Below, in pieces: positions 9,882 through 21,381 of a stretch of DNA of 64,000 nt (its first letter is position 1; each line of letters begins with the position of its first letter). The notes beneath the pieces were generated by a model, which was not told the DNA's origin, did not search any database, and saw nothing but the letters and a program-made list of their open reading frames with translations. Location of the stretch: the NCBI GenBank assembly GCA_014904985.1, contig MU129038.1, forward strand, positions 8,389 through 72,388, read 5' to 3'. Both the position numbers and the translations under genes were made by a program. The stretch is from Hydnum rufescens UP504. Lineage: Eukaryota > Basidiomycota > Agaricomycetes > Cantharellales > Hydnaceae.

Positions 9882-12800
9882 AGAAAGAAAAACAGATGGT
9901 CCTCTTATCGTTCCCAAATGTTCGCAGTAGCAAAACCTAAAGGAGGCATTCGAATAGTCCATGATTTGCAACCCCTAAACGCGGTTTCTGTTAAAGACTC
10001 AGGGTTACCACCAAACATCAATGATTTTGCAGACAGCTTTGTAGGACACTCAGTCTATATTGTTGCAGATCTCTATGCAGGATATGATGGACGACGACTA
10101 GCAGAAGAATCCCAGGAACTCACAACAAGCGATTCACCACTGGGACCTGTAAAGCTCACAACATTACCCCAAGGATACACAAACTCTATGCAAGAATTCA
10201 TGAAAACAGTTACACATATGATTAGACCTATGATTCCAGACAAAGCTGAAGCCTTTGTGGACTGATGTAGCTGGAAAAGGGCCAAAAACGCGGTACAATG
10301 ATGAACCAATACCTGAAAACCCAAAGATTCGACGTTACATATGGGAATTCGCTCAGGTTGTTGATGAATTATTTGCCACCTTCATTGAAGCCGGATGTAC
10401 AGCCTCTGGATCAAAACTCGTACTTGCTACACCACTTATACATATTGTGGGAAATGTATGTTCTATGGAAGGAAGAAGACCCCATCATGGAATCATCACA
10501 AAAATAAAGAACTGGCCTCGCCCAACGAATGTGACACAGGTCCGTGGATTCCTAGGAACAGTTGGAGTTGCTCGAAATTGGATTTGGCAATTTGCCAAGA
10601 TAGCCAAACCTCTCACATTACTCACCAAGAAGACTCCCAATGAATTTGAATGGAACGATCAAGCTGAAGAAGCCATGAATCAGCTGAAAGAAGCATCCAC
10701 AGACCTCCCAGCTCGAAAATCCTTGAACATTGACATAGCCAGAGTGTCGAAAGAAGACGAACGAACCTCGGACTATGGTCTTGTAACACTTGCAGTGGAC
10801 AGCTCCATCATTGCAGTAGGCTGGATCGAATATCAAACCTTGGAAGATGGGCGTCACCCCATTGTCTTTGGATCAGTGACCAACAACGAAGCTGAAACCA
10901 AGTATTCCCAACCACAAATCGAATTAAAGGGGCTATTCAAAGCACTCAAAGCCCAAAGAAATGACCTCTGGGGAATCCATTTCAAAGTGGAAGTTGATGC
11001 CAAATTTCTAAAGCAAACTATCAACACACCAGGATTACCAAATGCGGCTATGTCACGATGGATTTCATATATTCAGCTATTTGATTTCGAATTATCCCAT
11101 GTTCCAGCAACAAAACACCAAGGACCAGATGGATTATCCAGACGTCCAGCGCATGAAAATGACTCAGTCAACTCAGAAGATGAACTAGAACCAGATGAAC
11201 CAGGCCATTTTATTACTGGGCCACGATCTCTTGAAGAATATGAACACTGGATCTTGCACAGTTCCTCAGCATCCATATTATCCACAACAAAAATCAAAAG
11301 GGAATCCTATGAAGACATCATGGAATTCAGGCAAAATAACACAATACTCTCAATTAGGCCACAAGAAAATGCAACTAGGAATGGAGGATTTGTAGCTCTT
11401 TCATATCAAGCTCATCCAATAGTTCAAAAAGATTTCAGGACACTCTCCCAGCACTCACAGTCCCAGAACTCACAGTCCCAACACTCACAACACCCAGAAA
11501 CTGACTCAGAAATCAAAGAACATCCACACAAAATCAAGGATTCTGATGGAAAAGACTATTGGGACAGAATTCAATTCTATTTAAAGCATTTAAAAATACC
11601 CCCAGGAGTCAAGAACACCAAAACATTCATTCAGGCCACCAAGCACTATTTTATGTATCAAGGAACCCTGTGGAGAAGACCTAAGAATGGCCAATTGCCA
11701 TTGAAAGTTGTTAAAAACCCGGATGATCGAGCCCGCTTATGTAAAGCAGCACATGATGAATCAGGCCACCGTGGACGAGACCCGACTTTCAAGAAATTAT
11801 CCGATAGATTCTTTTGGCCAAACATGCTTTCCTATGTAGCCTGGTATTGCCGGACATGCCATGAGTGCCAATTAAGATCCACAACCCGACCAAAAATCAC
11901 TTTAAGCCCGACCTACGTTAACACTATATTACGTAAATTTAATATGGACACGGTCCATATGCCGGTATCTAACGGATTCAAATATATCGTGGATCTCCGG
12001 GACGATCTCTCCGGATGGCTGGAAGCAAAAATGTTACGTAAGGCCTCTAGTAAAAACGTCGCCCGGTTTCTATTTGAGGACGTCATGTGCCGGTTCGGCT
12101 GCGTATTACAAATCACAACGGACAATGGAACGGAATTTGACGGATTAGTCCAAACAATGGCGGATGAATACAACGTTCCAATTGTCCGAGCTGCGCCTTA
12201 TCACCCGGAAGCAAATGGTATGATAGAACGCGGGCACAGGACTTGGATAAATTCGCTATTCGTCGCATGTAAAGGAAATCCAAGTAAATGGTCGAACTAT
12301 TTTTATTCATGCATGTGGGCGGACCGGGTAACGGTAAAACGAACGACCGGCCACACCCCCTATTACCTACTCTACGGAATAAATCACATGTTTCCATTCG
12401 ACATTACAGACGCATCATGGTACACATTAAAATGGGGAACAATCCAAACCACGGAAGAATTATTAGGAATCCGTGGGATCCAATTGGCGCATAGAGATGA
12501 AGATATTCAAGCCGCCTCAAATGACGTCCTTCAAGCAAGAATCCGAAGTGCTCAAGATTACGCCAGACGAAATGAAAATACGTTGGTAGACGGAAATTAT
12601 CAAGCCGGTACAATTGTTCTAGTATTCAATTCCGTATTACAAATGCAACATGGACGAAAAGGGGAAATACGGTGGATTGGGCCATACCGAGTTCGGCATC
12701 ACCATCCCTGCGGATCCTATCAACTAGCGGAATTAGATGGAACCCCAATCAATGGAATATTCGCCGGAAACCGCTTAAAAAATACCATATGCGCGACCAA

Positions 12801-13142
12801 ATAGCCACAACGGACATCGCCGGCAACAAGTTCCACAGCGCCACAGACCATAATTTAAATCAAAATAATGTAGCAAAATACACAAAAATCACAGACCAAG
12901 CCGTGATATACGAAGGAGAAACAAAAATAATGAGACAACTCTTCCCAGTATCACTCGGACCGGAAAATCAATTAAGAACCTACCTTTGGCCGCCGCCAAG
13001 AGCCACAGATTCGTGGGGCTATTGGGAAAATAAAATTGTGGAGTGGAAACGAAGGAACCTTCTCCAAGAAATCCTAGGGAACCCCTCAGAGGAGTCCCAG
13101 ATCGCCGAATCCGCTTATGAATCCTCTGAAGAATGTCCATAA
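9882..13142 (+). pseudogene. pol: Pol: reverse transcriptase, RNase H, integrase (broken)
   Basis: Makes and inserts the element's DNA copy. RT is 5'-truncated: it starts near YRSQMFAVAKPKGG, keeps RIVHDLQPLN and the YAGYD segment, and reaches the FVDD active site at about 10254-10267, where one extra T stops the first frame (10263). The second frame runs to 12804. In it RNase H has D182, E223 and D248 (codons counted from 10255). A Ser/Gln repeat linker lies near codons 398-415. The integrase zinc finger is H500, H505, C532, C535, and the catalytic triad is D565, D623, E658. A short adenine run (six A, seven in copy 1) near 12780 shifts the frame, after which the tail continues to TAA at 13142. 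No chromodomain is seen. Confidence 0.9.
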
Positions 13143-13621
13143 AAGGAAAAATCTATTCTCAAAAAGGAAATCCCTGAAACAATCTCTACAAGCCGCATCA
13201 CAAGACTATGACTAAAACTATAGATCTTAGACGACCCTATGAACATGAGGCCAAAAGAAATTTCGAATTGACACCCTGGAGCCACGAAATGTTGAGTCGC
13301 GGAAAGTGCCAGAATTCGAAAAACTGTTACCGGTCTACTGATAAAAACCTACTGCCATGCCAAAAATCAACGTCCTGCCTCTTCTGATCCCTCCCGCATC
13401 GCAGCAATGTGATCCTCTGTGTCTCTGATTCCCTACTCGAGCTTTAAGTTATGAAATATGGATCTCTGGCGACCCTTCTTCTTATTTTTTTCAGTATCTA
13501 TTGTTCTGCGTGTACACTCAATGGCTCTACCAAATCGCCCCAGATGATGTCCATATTACGACAAGGAAACATATGGGCAACATCTGACACGAGTGACACG
13601 AGTGTGGGGTAAGCCCAACAA
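13143..13621 (+). other. Spacer between pol and ORF3
   Basis: Non-coding spacer, about 97 percent alike by eye to 4207-4687 in copy 1. It includes an AT-rich stretch with a thymine run near 13485. I see no gene. Differences between the copies are mainly C/T and G/A. Confidence 0.6.
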
Positions 13622-13629
13622 CTATAAAG
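13622..13629 (+). promoter_or_regulatory. TATA box of ORF3, copy 2
   Basis: CTATAAAG, 88 bases upstream of the ORF3 ATG (13710), conserved with 4688-4695 in copy 1 and followed by the same CT-rich leader. It supports independent transcription of ORF3 in the ancestral element. Confidence 0.55.
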
Positions 13630-13762
13630 GCAACACGAAAAACTAATGAGCTGTACCCCAGCCCTCCATCCACATCTATCACATTCTCTCCAAATCACAC
13701 TTCTCTACCATGACTGACTCTGCTCACTTCGACTCGACCGCATCATCTGCTCAAGGCTACGT

Positions 13763-15390
13763 TGTGGAAGATAAAAACATCCAGTATCAGAAAATGCGAA
13801 ATCACACCACTTCCAGCCATTGGAGGATCACATGACCAATTACGAAATTAATTACGGCCACGCGCGGAAATCGAATTCGTTCTATAACTCCGTCAGTTTT
13901 GATCGGAGAGGTACTCCCATATAACTCTTAGAAAGCTACGACTCACACCTTTCGAACGGTACCAAACACAAGTCGAACGGACCAGAACTGCACTCTCCAG
14001 GCCAATTTTACTACCAAAATCCGGAATTTCCAGTAAAAAACAAATTTCTCCATCAGTTCGCATTCAATCCTTTCGGAAAAACCGCGCTTAGAAAGATATA
14101 AAAATCCGCATCCGACGGTACCGAGCACGCGAAGAACAGATCAAAACTGAACTCTACAGAGCGATATTACTATCAGAATCAACACCCATCAGTAAAAAAC
14201 GAATTTCTCTGTCAGTTTACACCGGATCTTCTCGGAACCACCGCTCCCAGAAAGCTGTGAAAAATTCGCATCTAATGATACCAAGAACGTCTATTACGGA
14301 TGCAAACTGCTGTTTCTGCATCGAATCCCATCCTATGCACTTGTTCCCATTATCAACCAACAACAAAACACCTTAACCACTGGACTATGCTCAAATTAAT
14401 CTCCAAAACCCGGAGATATCCTTTCATTTCACCTCCAGAATGCTCCACATGGTCAGTGACCACATGCTCCAAGCATTCCACATGCTCAGCAAATTGGTGA
14501 CATCACCCCCCCTCATGATTTCTTTTGTTCTCCTTATGAATGACATCACTATGACATCACCCCTCATGATTCCTTTTGTTCTCTTTATGAATGACTCAGC
14601 TATGACCGCATTATTACATCATCTTGTTATTTTTCTTTTGTTCTCACCTATGACTCACATATGACTCACATATGACTCACCCATGGGGGAGTCATATTTC
14701 TTAAACACAGCCACCTTCAGAAAGGTATAAAAGCTGGTAGATTTCCTGTACCCCCACACAATAATCTCCTCTCTGGAAATCATTACTGTCAACCACTGTC
14801 AACTTTTCTGCTTGCCTCTAAAGAACAGTCTATCTATAAGCCATCTGGAGCTAAGTCATCTTCAAGGTTGTTGAGACAAAGCCACTGGTAGCCCTCTACG
14901 CGAATCACCAAAGCCAAGGATAGTTGCAGGACCTAAGGTTAGAGTTGCTGGACATCCAAGGAAAAGTAAGCATAACGAAATACGTATCAGGTTTTGAAGA
15001 AAGAAGAAAGAAACATACTAACAAGACTAACCAAGCACTGACCAGTCTATAACCCACAGATATCCGCATTTTGACCAGGAGAACATAAACAAGAATACAC
15101 AAATATCAGTAAACAGACCAACACAACACGAACGACGTATAAGCCTTTCTACAAGCATCCCAGACGTATAAGCCTTTCTATAAGCATCCCACACGATATA
15201 TCATTGACTACAGCTAGTCCATATCCCTTCCTATTCTCCACTGAACACCATACACGTCTTGCAGAGTGTGATCAACCATTGAAGCGAACCAGCCCAACGA
15301 ATAACAACAGAAATACAGTCTCCCATCCACACACTGGCTGATCCAGATTTTGATTTGACAGTCATCGGAGCTCCCAACCCTTCTTCTATA
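13763..15390 (+). mobile_element. Solo LTR of Ty3-A in ORF3
   Basis: A 1628-bp solo LTR beginning TGTGGAAG and ending CTTCTATA. The uninterrupted site exists in copy 1 near 4826, so the insertion boundaries are exact. Flanking bases are ACGT (13759-13762) and ATGT (15391-15394): a 4-bp target duplication altered by one CpG change. TATA box near 14726. This copy shows that the unusual TA end is the real LTR end. Solo LTRs form when the two LTRs of an element recombine. Confidence 0.93.
13848..14345 (+). repeat. Three tandem degenerate repeats in LTR U3
   Basis: Cores at about 13870, 14040 and 14198 repeat every 160-170 bases: a CCGTCAGTTT-like block, then CTTAGAAAGCTA or CCAGAAAGCTG, then a GGTACC block and an ACTGCACTCTCC or ACTGAACTCTAC block. 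All lie upstream of the TATA box, where enhancer repeats sit in many LTRs. The same triple arrangement is present in the LTRs at 19225 and 35883. Confidence 0.65.
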
Positions 15391-16715
15391 ATGTATTCAA
15401 ATATATCCACATGCCTGCCCCTTCTCCTGCATTATCTATGATCTCCATGGGTCCCAAGACCGATGAAGATCCGGTCTTCGTTTTGCTCATCAAAAAAGAA
15501 GAAAATAAAACTAGCAAGGTATGACCAAAGTACGGTTTGCGAACGAACCTCAAAAACTGACACAAACCCAGGGTTTCTGGCCGGATTCTGTAAATACTTC
15601 GGGTGCCATTGTCAAACAGTACAATAACGACGAATCCTCCAAAGTTGACCAACTCGTGGGTCTCAGTTTCCAATGCATGCTCGATCCCCGCCTCACATTA
15701 CACCCCTTCATCGATAACTTCTACCTGCAGATGCGGATCCCTCTTAACTCGCCTCCTCTCAGTACTGTTCAAATGCCTCCCTATATCGCAAAATATCACC
15801 CTGTCAAATCAAAATGCGAAGGAAGAGAATGCCAAGCGACCTACAACCCTGACAGCACAGCAACTCCGCCAAATCTTTGACTCCTCCACAGAACCATCCA
15901 CCAGATTGACCCGCTCATCATTCCACCTCTCTTATTCCCCTCCACATCCCCCTCGCGCACCATGAAACTTCCACAAGTGCCCGATCAGTATTCCACGGCC
16001 CGGCAAGAACAGCAACTCGTACCGAGCATGGCCCTCTTATCGCCAAGCAATCATTGATCGTGAACGGAACGCCACTCAAAAGTTAGAAGAAGTACGGAAG
16101 AACTATGAGATACAGCAAAGCGAAGATATAAAATGCCACACAGATCTTCTAGACCAGCTGAGTCGCACGATCGCGAATCATAACCTACAAATGGACTCTC
16201 TCATGCCCCCATTGTCTCTTCTTTCGGCCACCCTGCACCAATGAGAAGCTGACCTGAACACAAAATCCAATGTTCTCAATAAACGCAACCTCAAGCTCCT
16301 CCACGACGAATACTACATATCCACCTGGCGAGATCGCCTTCTTTATCCATCCACATACCTTCACACATCGCAAGTTGACTGTCTCGCCTGTATTTTTATC
16401 CAGGCTGCCGACATAATATGACAAGAACATCGTATGGGTACACCCTACTCCGCCTTTATTCTTCATCGATGCATTGCACCCGCTCTCTCTCAGCTATTGG
16501 CCTCACTTTCCACCTCGCACGACATGGCCCCCACTATCGTGACCGACGACCGCGCGTCAACTTACTACACAGTATGTGTCCGAGATATCCAGTACGACCT
16601 TCGAAATAACAAATGGGACGAGTTCAAAGATACCACAACCGAGTTCGAGCTTAAGGAACTACCATCCAATCCTGGGATTGAAATTGTTTCAGATGACGAC
16701 TCGAGCGGCTGGTAG

Positions 16716-17363
16716 CCCATCGCAACATCTAAGGCTCTCCCAATCCTCTCTATCCCTCGCCCAACTCAAATCCCCAATCATCACTACCCTCTCTCTTCAC
16801 TAAACAAAAAAATGTGCTCGCCCCAATGTACCATGTCTCTCGCCTGAAAAGAAAAACCCCTCTCTCATCTTTCCCTTTTCTCTCCATGTAAAATCATGTC
16901 GCCTAAAGGCAAATCAATGTTCCCTATTCTCTCAAAAAAAAAAAAATTCTCTAAGCCTAAAAGGCTCTCTTTTTTTACTTGAATCTTTTAAAACTAACCT
17001 TGCCTGATATGTGAACTTGTGAACTTGTCAAAAAAAAAAAAAAAAAAAAAAATCAATCAAAATCAAAAGAAAAACAACAAGTCAAAAGAAAAAACAAAAG
17101 AAACAAAGTCATAGTCCATATAAAAACAAAAAATTCCACAAGTCCGTAACAACAAAACCATGCTAATTAGGAGACTCACGACTTAACCGGTAAACAAAAA
17201 ACAACAGTCAATCAATCAAAAAAATTCGCTGAAACCGAACCTGAACTGAGTGCCCTGACAATCCAAGGGTCCCCTCAAATCTAGACCGTCTCAAATCCAT
17301 TCATAAAAGCACTTCTCACACAAAAATCCTCTTTCCCCATCCCATCCACTGACTCTCAAAAGA
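16716..17363 (+). other. ORF3 3' region with poly(A), copy 2
   Basis: Non-coding stretch after the ORF3 stop. An uninterrupted adenine run at 17030-17052 follows GTGAACTTGTC, as in copy 1. A possible TATA-like CATAAAAG near 17303 precedes the ORF4 ATG by about 60 bases, with CT-rich leader sequence between. Confidence 0.6.
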
Positions 17364-19020
17364 ATGTATGTCAAAAACAACACAACTCGTATAAATGCTT
17401 ACCTAAAAAGGGGTAGGACACCATCAAATATGCCTACCAACATACTCACCAATGGCATTTCTGAGACTCATACGGAACTCCCATCCAACCTCAACAACGT
17501 ATACATCCCGGATGATGCGACAGGATTCATGGTTTTCTTTGTACGACATGTCAGGGACTGGAACGATCCAATTCTCAATCTCCACATCAGACAAAGGGGT
17601 TACTTTTGCCCCAACATGACAACTGCAGTCCAAATGTATACGATTGCCCGCCTCGAATCATATTGTGTAACCCGAAAATACTTTGATGACTCAGATTTTC
17701 ATGTGAAGGTGCAGATAAGAACGGCCGTATATGGGAATGTTGACACAGACACAGTCCACCTTCCTACGTTCACCCATCACCCTCCTGAATAAACCACCAT
17801 CATCGTCATTGAATTGTCTCTCAAAATAAAAATCTTCCTCTATCATGAAAATGACAGGCAAATGAAAAACACCATAAATGGAAAAGGAGAACATAAACAG
17901 CAGGTCTGTCACATGCCAAAACCGAACAACTGGATACAAAAGTCATCAAAAAAACGCGGACCACACGTCTTCATCTACAATTCTAAAAACTCCCACTACA
18001 ACCTCAAAAAGCCATGAGTTCAACCAGTATGTAAAAACCACGATCATTAAAGATGTTCATTAAACATTCAGGAGCTCAGGCGATATCAAAAACTCAGGCA
18101 ATTTGACTGCCGATCAAATTCCTCTCTCATGTCAGGACTTTGCAATGATGGAAGAAACTGAAATCGGCCTTGGAGCACTAGTAACCAACCACGACTCACA
18201 CTACCTGGCACTACGTGTAGGAGAATTTGGCGTATTCTATCCTGACATCGAAAACGATACCGATCACTTCTATTACGCCTACTTAAGCCAAATCCGAATC
18301 AGGGACTTCAGTTCAGACGGTCACCTACTTGTTCGAATCCATCTCATCCTCATAGTATTTGGCGAAATGGAGGACGAGGCCCAGACCCATACTTCACCCA
18401 CACAATCCCCATCGCCATTTGATTCTCTTCGAAATAAAACACTGCCTCTGCCTGTCCCCTGATGACATTGACATATGAGAAGCTGACAGCAAAATATGAA
18501 TGAAAATGACCCTGCACATCAATGAAGGATTTCGAACCCATGAAAAACCTAAGCAAGATTAAATGGACACATGATTATTGATCTGCCGATGCAAAAGTGA
18601 CATAAAAGCAAATCAAACAACTATCCTCAAGGCACAAATCAAAAAGTGTTCACCATGCCATTGGAACTTCACACGATTGTATATCGGCAATTCAATTACC
18701 CGTACCCAGAACCATTCACCCATCTCAAACCCCACACAATTATCCACTATTATCCTAATCCCCAAGTTGCATACGATGGCGTTATAAAGACAAAAAGGGT
18801 CGACTGGACAACATACGAGTTCAGAGAACTGCATAACAATCGACCCCTGTTACGCCATGATCTCGAAATTGAATTTGGTCTTCTCCTCTGTGTTCCAGAA
18901 AACATGTCTGTACCCCATCGAACCTTCTCCACAGATGCTCTTGACCTCCACCTGAACAATGCCATTCAAAGTGGGTATTCACTTAAAAATCCTAGAATAA
19001 TACAAAGGAAAAACTATTAA
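17364..19020 (+). pseudogene. ORF4, extra gene before 3' LTR, copy 2
   Basis: I do not recognise this protein. Open pieces in protein-like composition run from ATG 17364: VYIPDDATGFMVFFVRHVRD (about 17495), then in a second frame a block with FYPDIENDTDHFYYAYLSQI (about 18235-18295) and RDFSSDGHLLVRIH, then PLELHTIVYRQ to NAIQSGYSLKNP (18650-18995). The blocks are separated by stops or shifts at 17790, 18015 and 18460-18640, so this is either several exons or a decayed single frame. The tyrosine-rich middle is loosely reminiscent of chromatin-reader folds such as BAH, but I would not assign that. It lies between the ORF3 poly(A) and the 3' LTR in both element copies. Confidence 0.5.
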
Positions 19021-19224
19021 AAACACGGATATTAAAGATCCTTACCCAACAATAAGTGACTTCTATCACCAAATTTGAAATGTAAACTCAGAAGAAATCT
19101 TGCTTTGGTTTGAAGGATGGACATGGTGGTTCTACACAAGGAGGCATGGTCAGATCTCAATTGTATGACTGTCAAGAAAGGCAAAGGGCATTGCAAGGGG
19201 CTGCAATTAAAAGTGTTCACCATC

Positions 19225-20911
19225 TGTGGAAGATAAAAACATCCAGTATCAGAAAATGCGAAATTACACAACTTCCAGCCATTGGATGATCACATGACCG
19301 ATTATGAGATTAATTATGGCTACGCGCAGAAACCAAATTCGTTTTATAACTCCGTCAGTTTTGATCAGAGAAGTACGCCCATATAACGCTTAGAAAGCTA
19401 CGATTCACACCTTTCGAACGGTACCAAACACAAGTTGAACGGACCAAAACTGCACTCTCCAGGCCAATTTTATTATTAAAATCCATGATTTCCAGTAAAA
19501 AAACGAATACCTCTGTCAGTTTGCATTCAATCCTCTCGGAACAACCGCGCCTAGAAAGATATAAAAAATTCGCATCCAACGGTACTGAGCACGTGAAGAA
19601 CAGATTAAAACTGAACTCTACAGAACAATATTACTATCAGAATCAACACCCATCAGTAAAAAACGAATTTCTCCGTCAGTTTACACCGGATCTGCTTGGA
19701 ACCACCGCGCCCAGAAAGCTGTTAAAAATCTGCATCGAATAATACCAAGCACGCCTATTACGGATACAAACTGCTGTCTCTGCATCAAATCCCACACCAT
19801 GCACTTGTTCTTTTTATTTAACCAGTAACAAAAACACCTTAACCACTGGACTATGCTCAGATTAATCTCCAGAACCCGGAGATGTCCTTTAATTTCGCTT
19901 CCCATGAGCCCCAAAACACATCACAAGATCAGTGACATCATGCTCCAACCACTCCACAAGCTCAGCAAATTAGTGACATCATTCCCTTTATGAATCCTTT
20001 TGTTCTCTTTATGAATGACATCACTATGACTTCACTATGACATCACACTCTATGGATGACTCAGCTATGACCGCATTATGACATCATTTCTTTATTACTC
20101 TTTTGTTCTACTCCACTATGACTCCCCCATGACATCACTATGATCTCATAGCTTTATTACTCTTTTGTTCTTGCTCCATGCACAGCCACCTTCAGATAGG
20201 TATATAAGCTAGCAGATTTTCTTGTTCCCCCCCATCTCCTCACTCTGGAAATCAACCACTGTCAACTACTGTCTACTATTCTGCTTAATATCTAAAGAAC
20301 TGTCTATCTAAAGCCATCTGGAGCTAAGTCATCTTCAAGGTTGTTGAGACCAAGCTACTGGAAGCCATCTACGCGAAATACTGAAGCCAAGGATAGTTGC
20401 AGAACCTAAGGTTAGAGTTGCTGGACATCCAAGGAAAAAGTAAGCATAATGAAATATGAGTCAGGAAAGAAGATTGAAGCATACTAACCAAACTAACCAA
20501 GCACTGACCATTCCATAGCCCACAGATATCCGCATTTTGACTAGGAGGACGTAAACAAGGACACACAAATATCAGTAAATGAACAAACGCAACACGAACA
20601 CATATAAGCCTTTCCACAAGCATCCCAGACGTATAAGCCTTCCTATAAGCATCCTCCACATATAAGCCTTTCTATAAGCATTCCATATGACATATAAGCC
20701 TTCCTATAAGCATCTATGATATATCATTGACTATTGCTAGTCCATATCACATTCCATTCTTCAATAAACACATACATATCTTGCAGAGAGTGATCAACCA
20801 TTGAAGCGAACCAACCCATTTGAATAAACAGAAACACAGTCTCCTATCTACACACTGGCTGAACCAGATTTTGATTTGACAGTCATCGGAGCTCCCAACC
20901 CTTCTTCTATA
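19225..20911 (+). mobile_element. Ty3-A 3' LTR, copy 2 (complete)
   Basis: Complete 1687-bp LTR from TGTGGAAG to CTTCTATA. The preceding internal bases (GTGTTCACCATC) match those before the LTR at 8678, so this is a true internal-LTR joint. TATA box at about 20199-20207. U5 repeats at 20597-20715. No clear polypurine tract lies immediately upstream (19021-19224 is mixed sequence with scattered purine runs), which is odd for an LTR element. Confidence 0.9.
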
Positions 20912-21381
20912 CCAGTCAGCCCATGTCAGAGGTTGATGCAAGGTCTTGGGGTTTTCACCCACCACGTCAGCACTGGCAGGTGAGAACTCTCCTTGAGACC
21001 CAAAGTCCCTCAGGTGCAGTTGATTCTGAGTGTAGCCCCTCATTGTGCTAGTAGCAATGACACGCATGTCATAGGTGGTGGGCTTCTAGGACCTCATATA
21101 GACCTCTGAATCTGTGGCACTCTCCACCGGGGGTTCTCAGCTTAGGCCGAATGGCACACATGCTGATAATATGCACATTAAAGAGGGTTACAAAAATTAT
21201 AGGACAGCAAAAAAAAAAAAAAGACAGGTTGAATAATGACAGAGGAGGGGGGCTGATGAAGAGCGATGGAAAGTGATGGAGAGCGATGAGAAACGACAAA
21301 GGAGAACAATGCACAGTGATGATGGAGAACAACGAACAGCAATGACAGAGAAAGGAGATTCGACAAGGCAAAACAGCACAC
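20912..21381. other. Unassigned flank after Ty3-A copy 2
   Basis: Non-repetitive sequence directly after the LTR end, with a poly(A) run near 21209-21222 and a purine-rich stretch (21240-21360). I see no convincing gene. It may be the 3' flank of the minus-strand gene that ends at 21382. Confidence 0.4.

Larger units (their letters stand above)
13710..16715 (+). pseudogene. ORF3, copy 2, split by a solo LTR
   Basis: The ATG at 13710 begins the same reading as 4776 but is interrupted after 17 codons, at GYV, by the solo LTR 13763-15390, and resumes at 15395. The rest follows copy 1: GFWPDSVNTSGAIVKQ (about 15570), Pro/Ser-rich middle, a clearer helical segment with LEEVRKNYEI (about 16085), then the acidic end SDDDSSGW and TAG (16713-16715). 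In-frame stops arise at TGA codons near 15525, 16243 and 16420. The second half retains long open stretches, so the ORF was once protein-coding. Function unknown. Confidence 0.62.
9882..20911 (+). mobile_element. Ty3-A LTR retrotransposon, copy 2 (5'-deleted)
   Basis: Holds RT-RNase H-integrase (9882-13142), ORF3 (13710-16715, split by a solo LTR), ORF4 (17364-19020) and a complete 3' LTR (19225-20911). Its own 5' LTR, Gag and protease are missing; the left joint is with the degenerate LTR of copy 1. With copy 1 it defines an element about 14 kb long with two additional transcription units downstream of integrase. Confidence 0.8.

Noticed and set aside
17364..19020. BAH or chromo-like domain in ORF4
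   Set aside because: Resemblance is limited to a short tyrosine-rich block. The frame is broken and no diagnostic motif is present.
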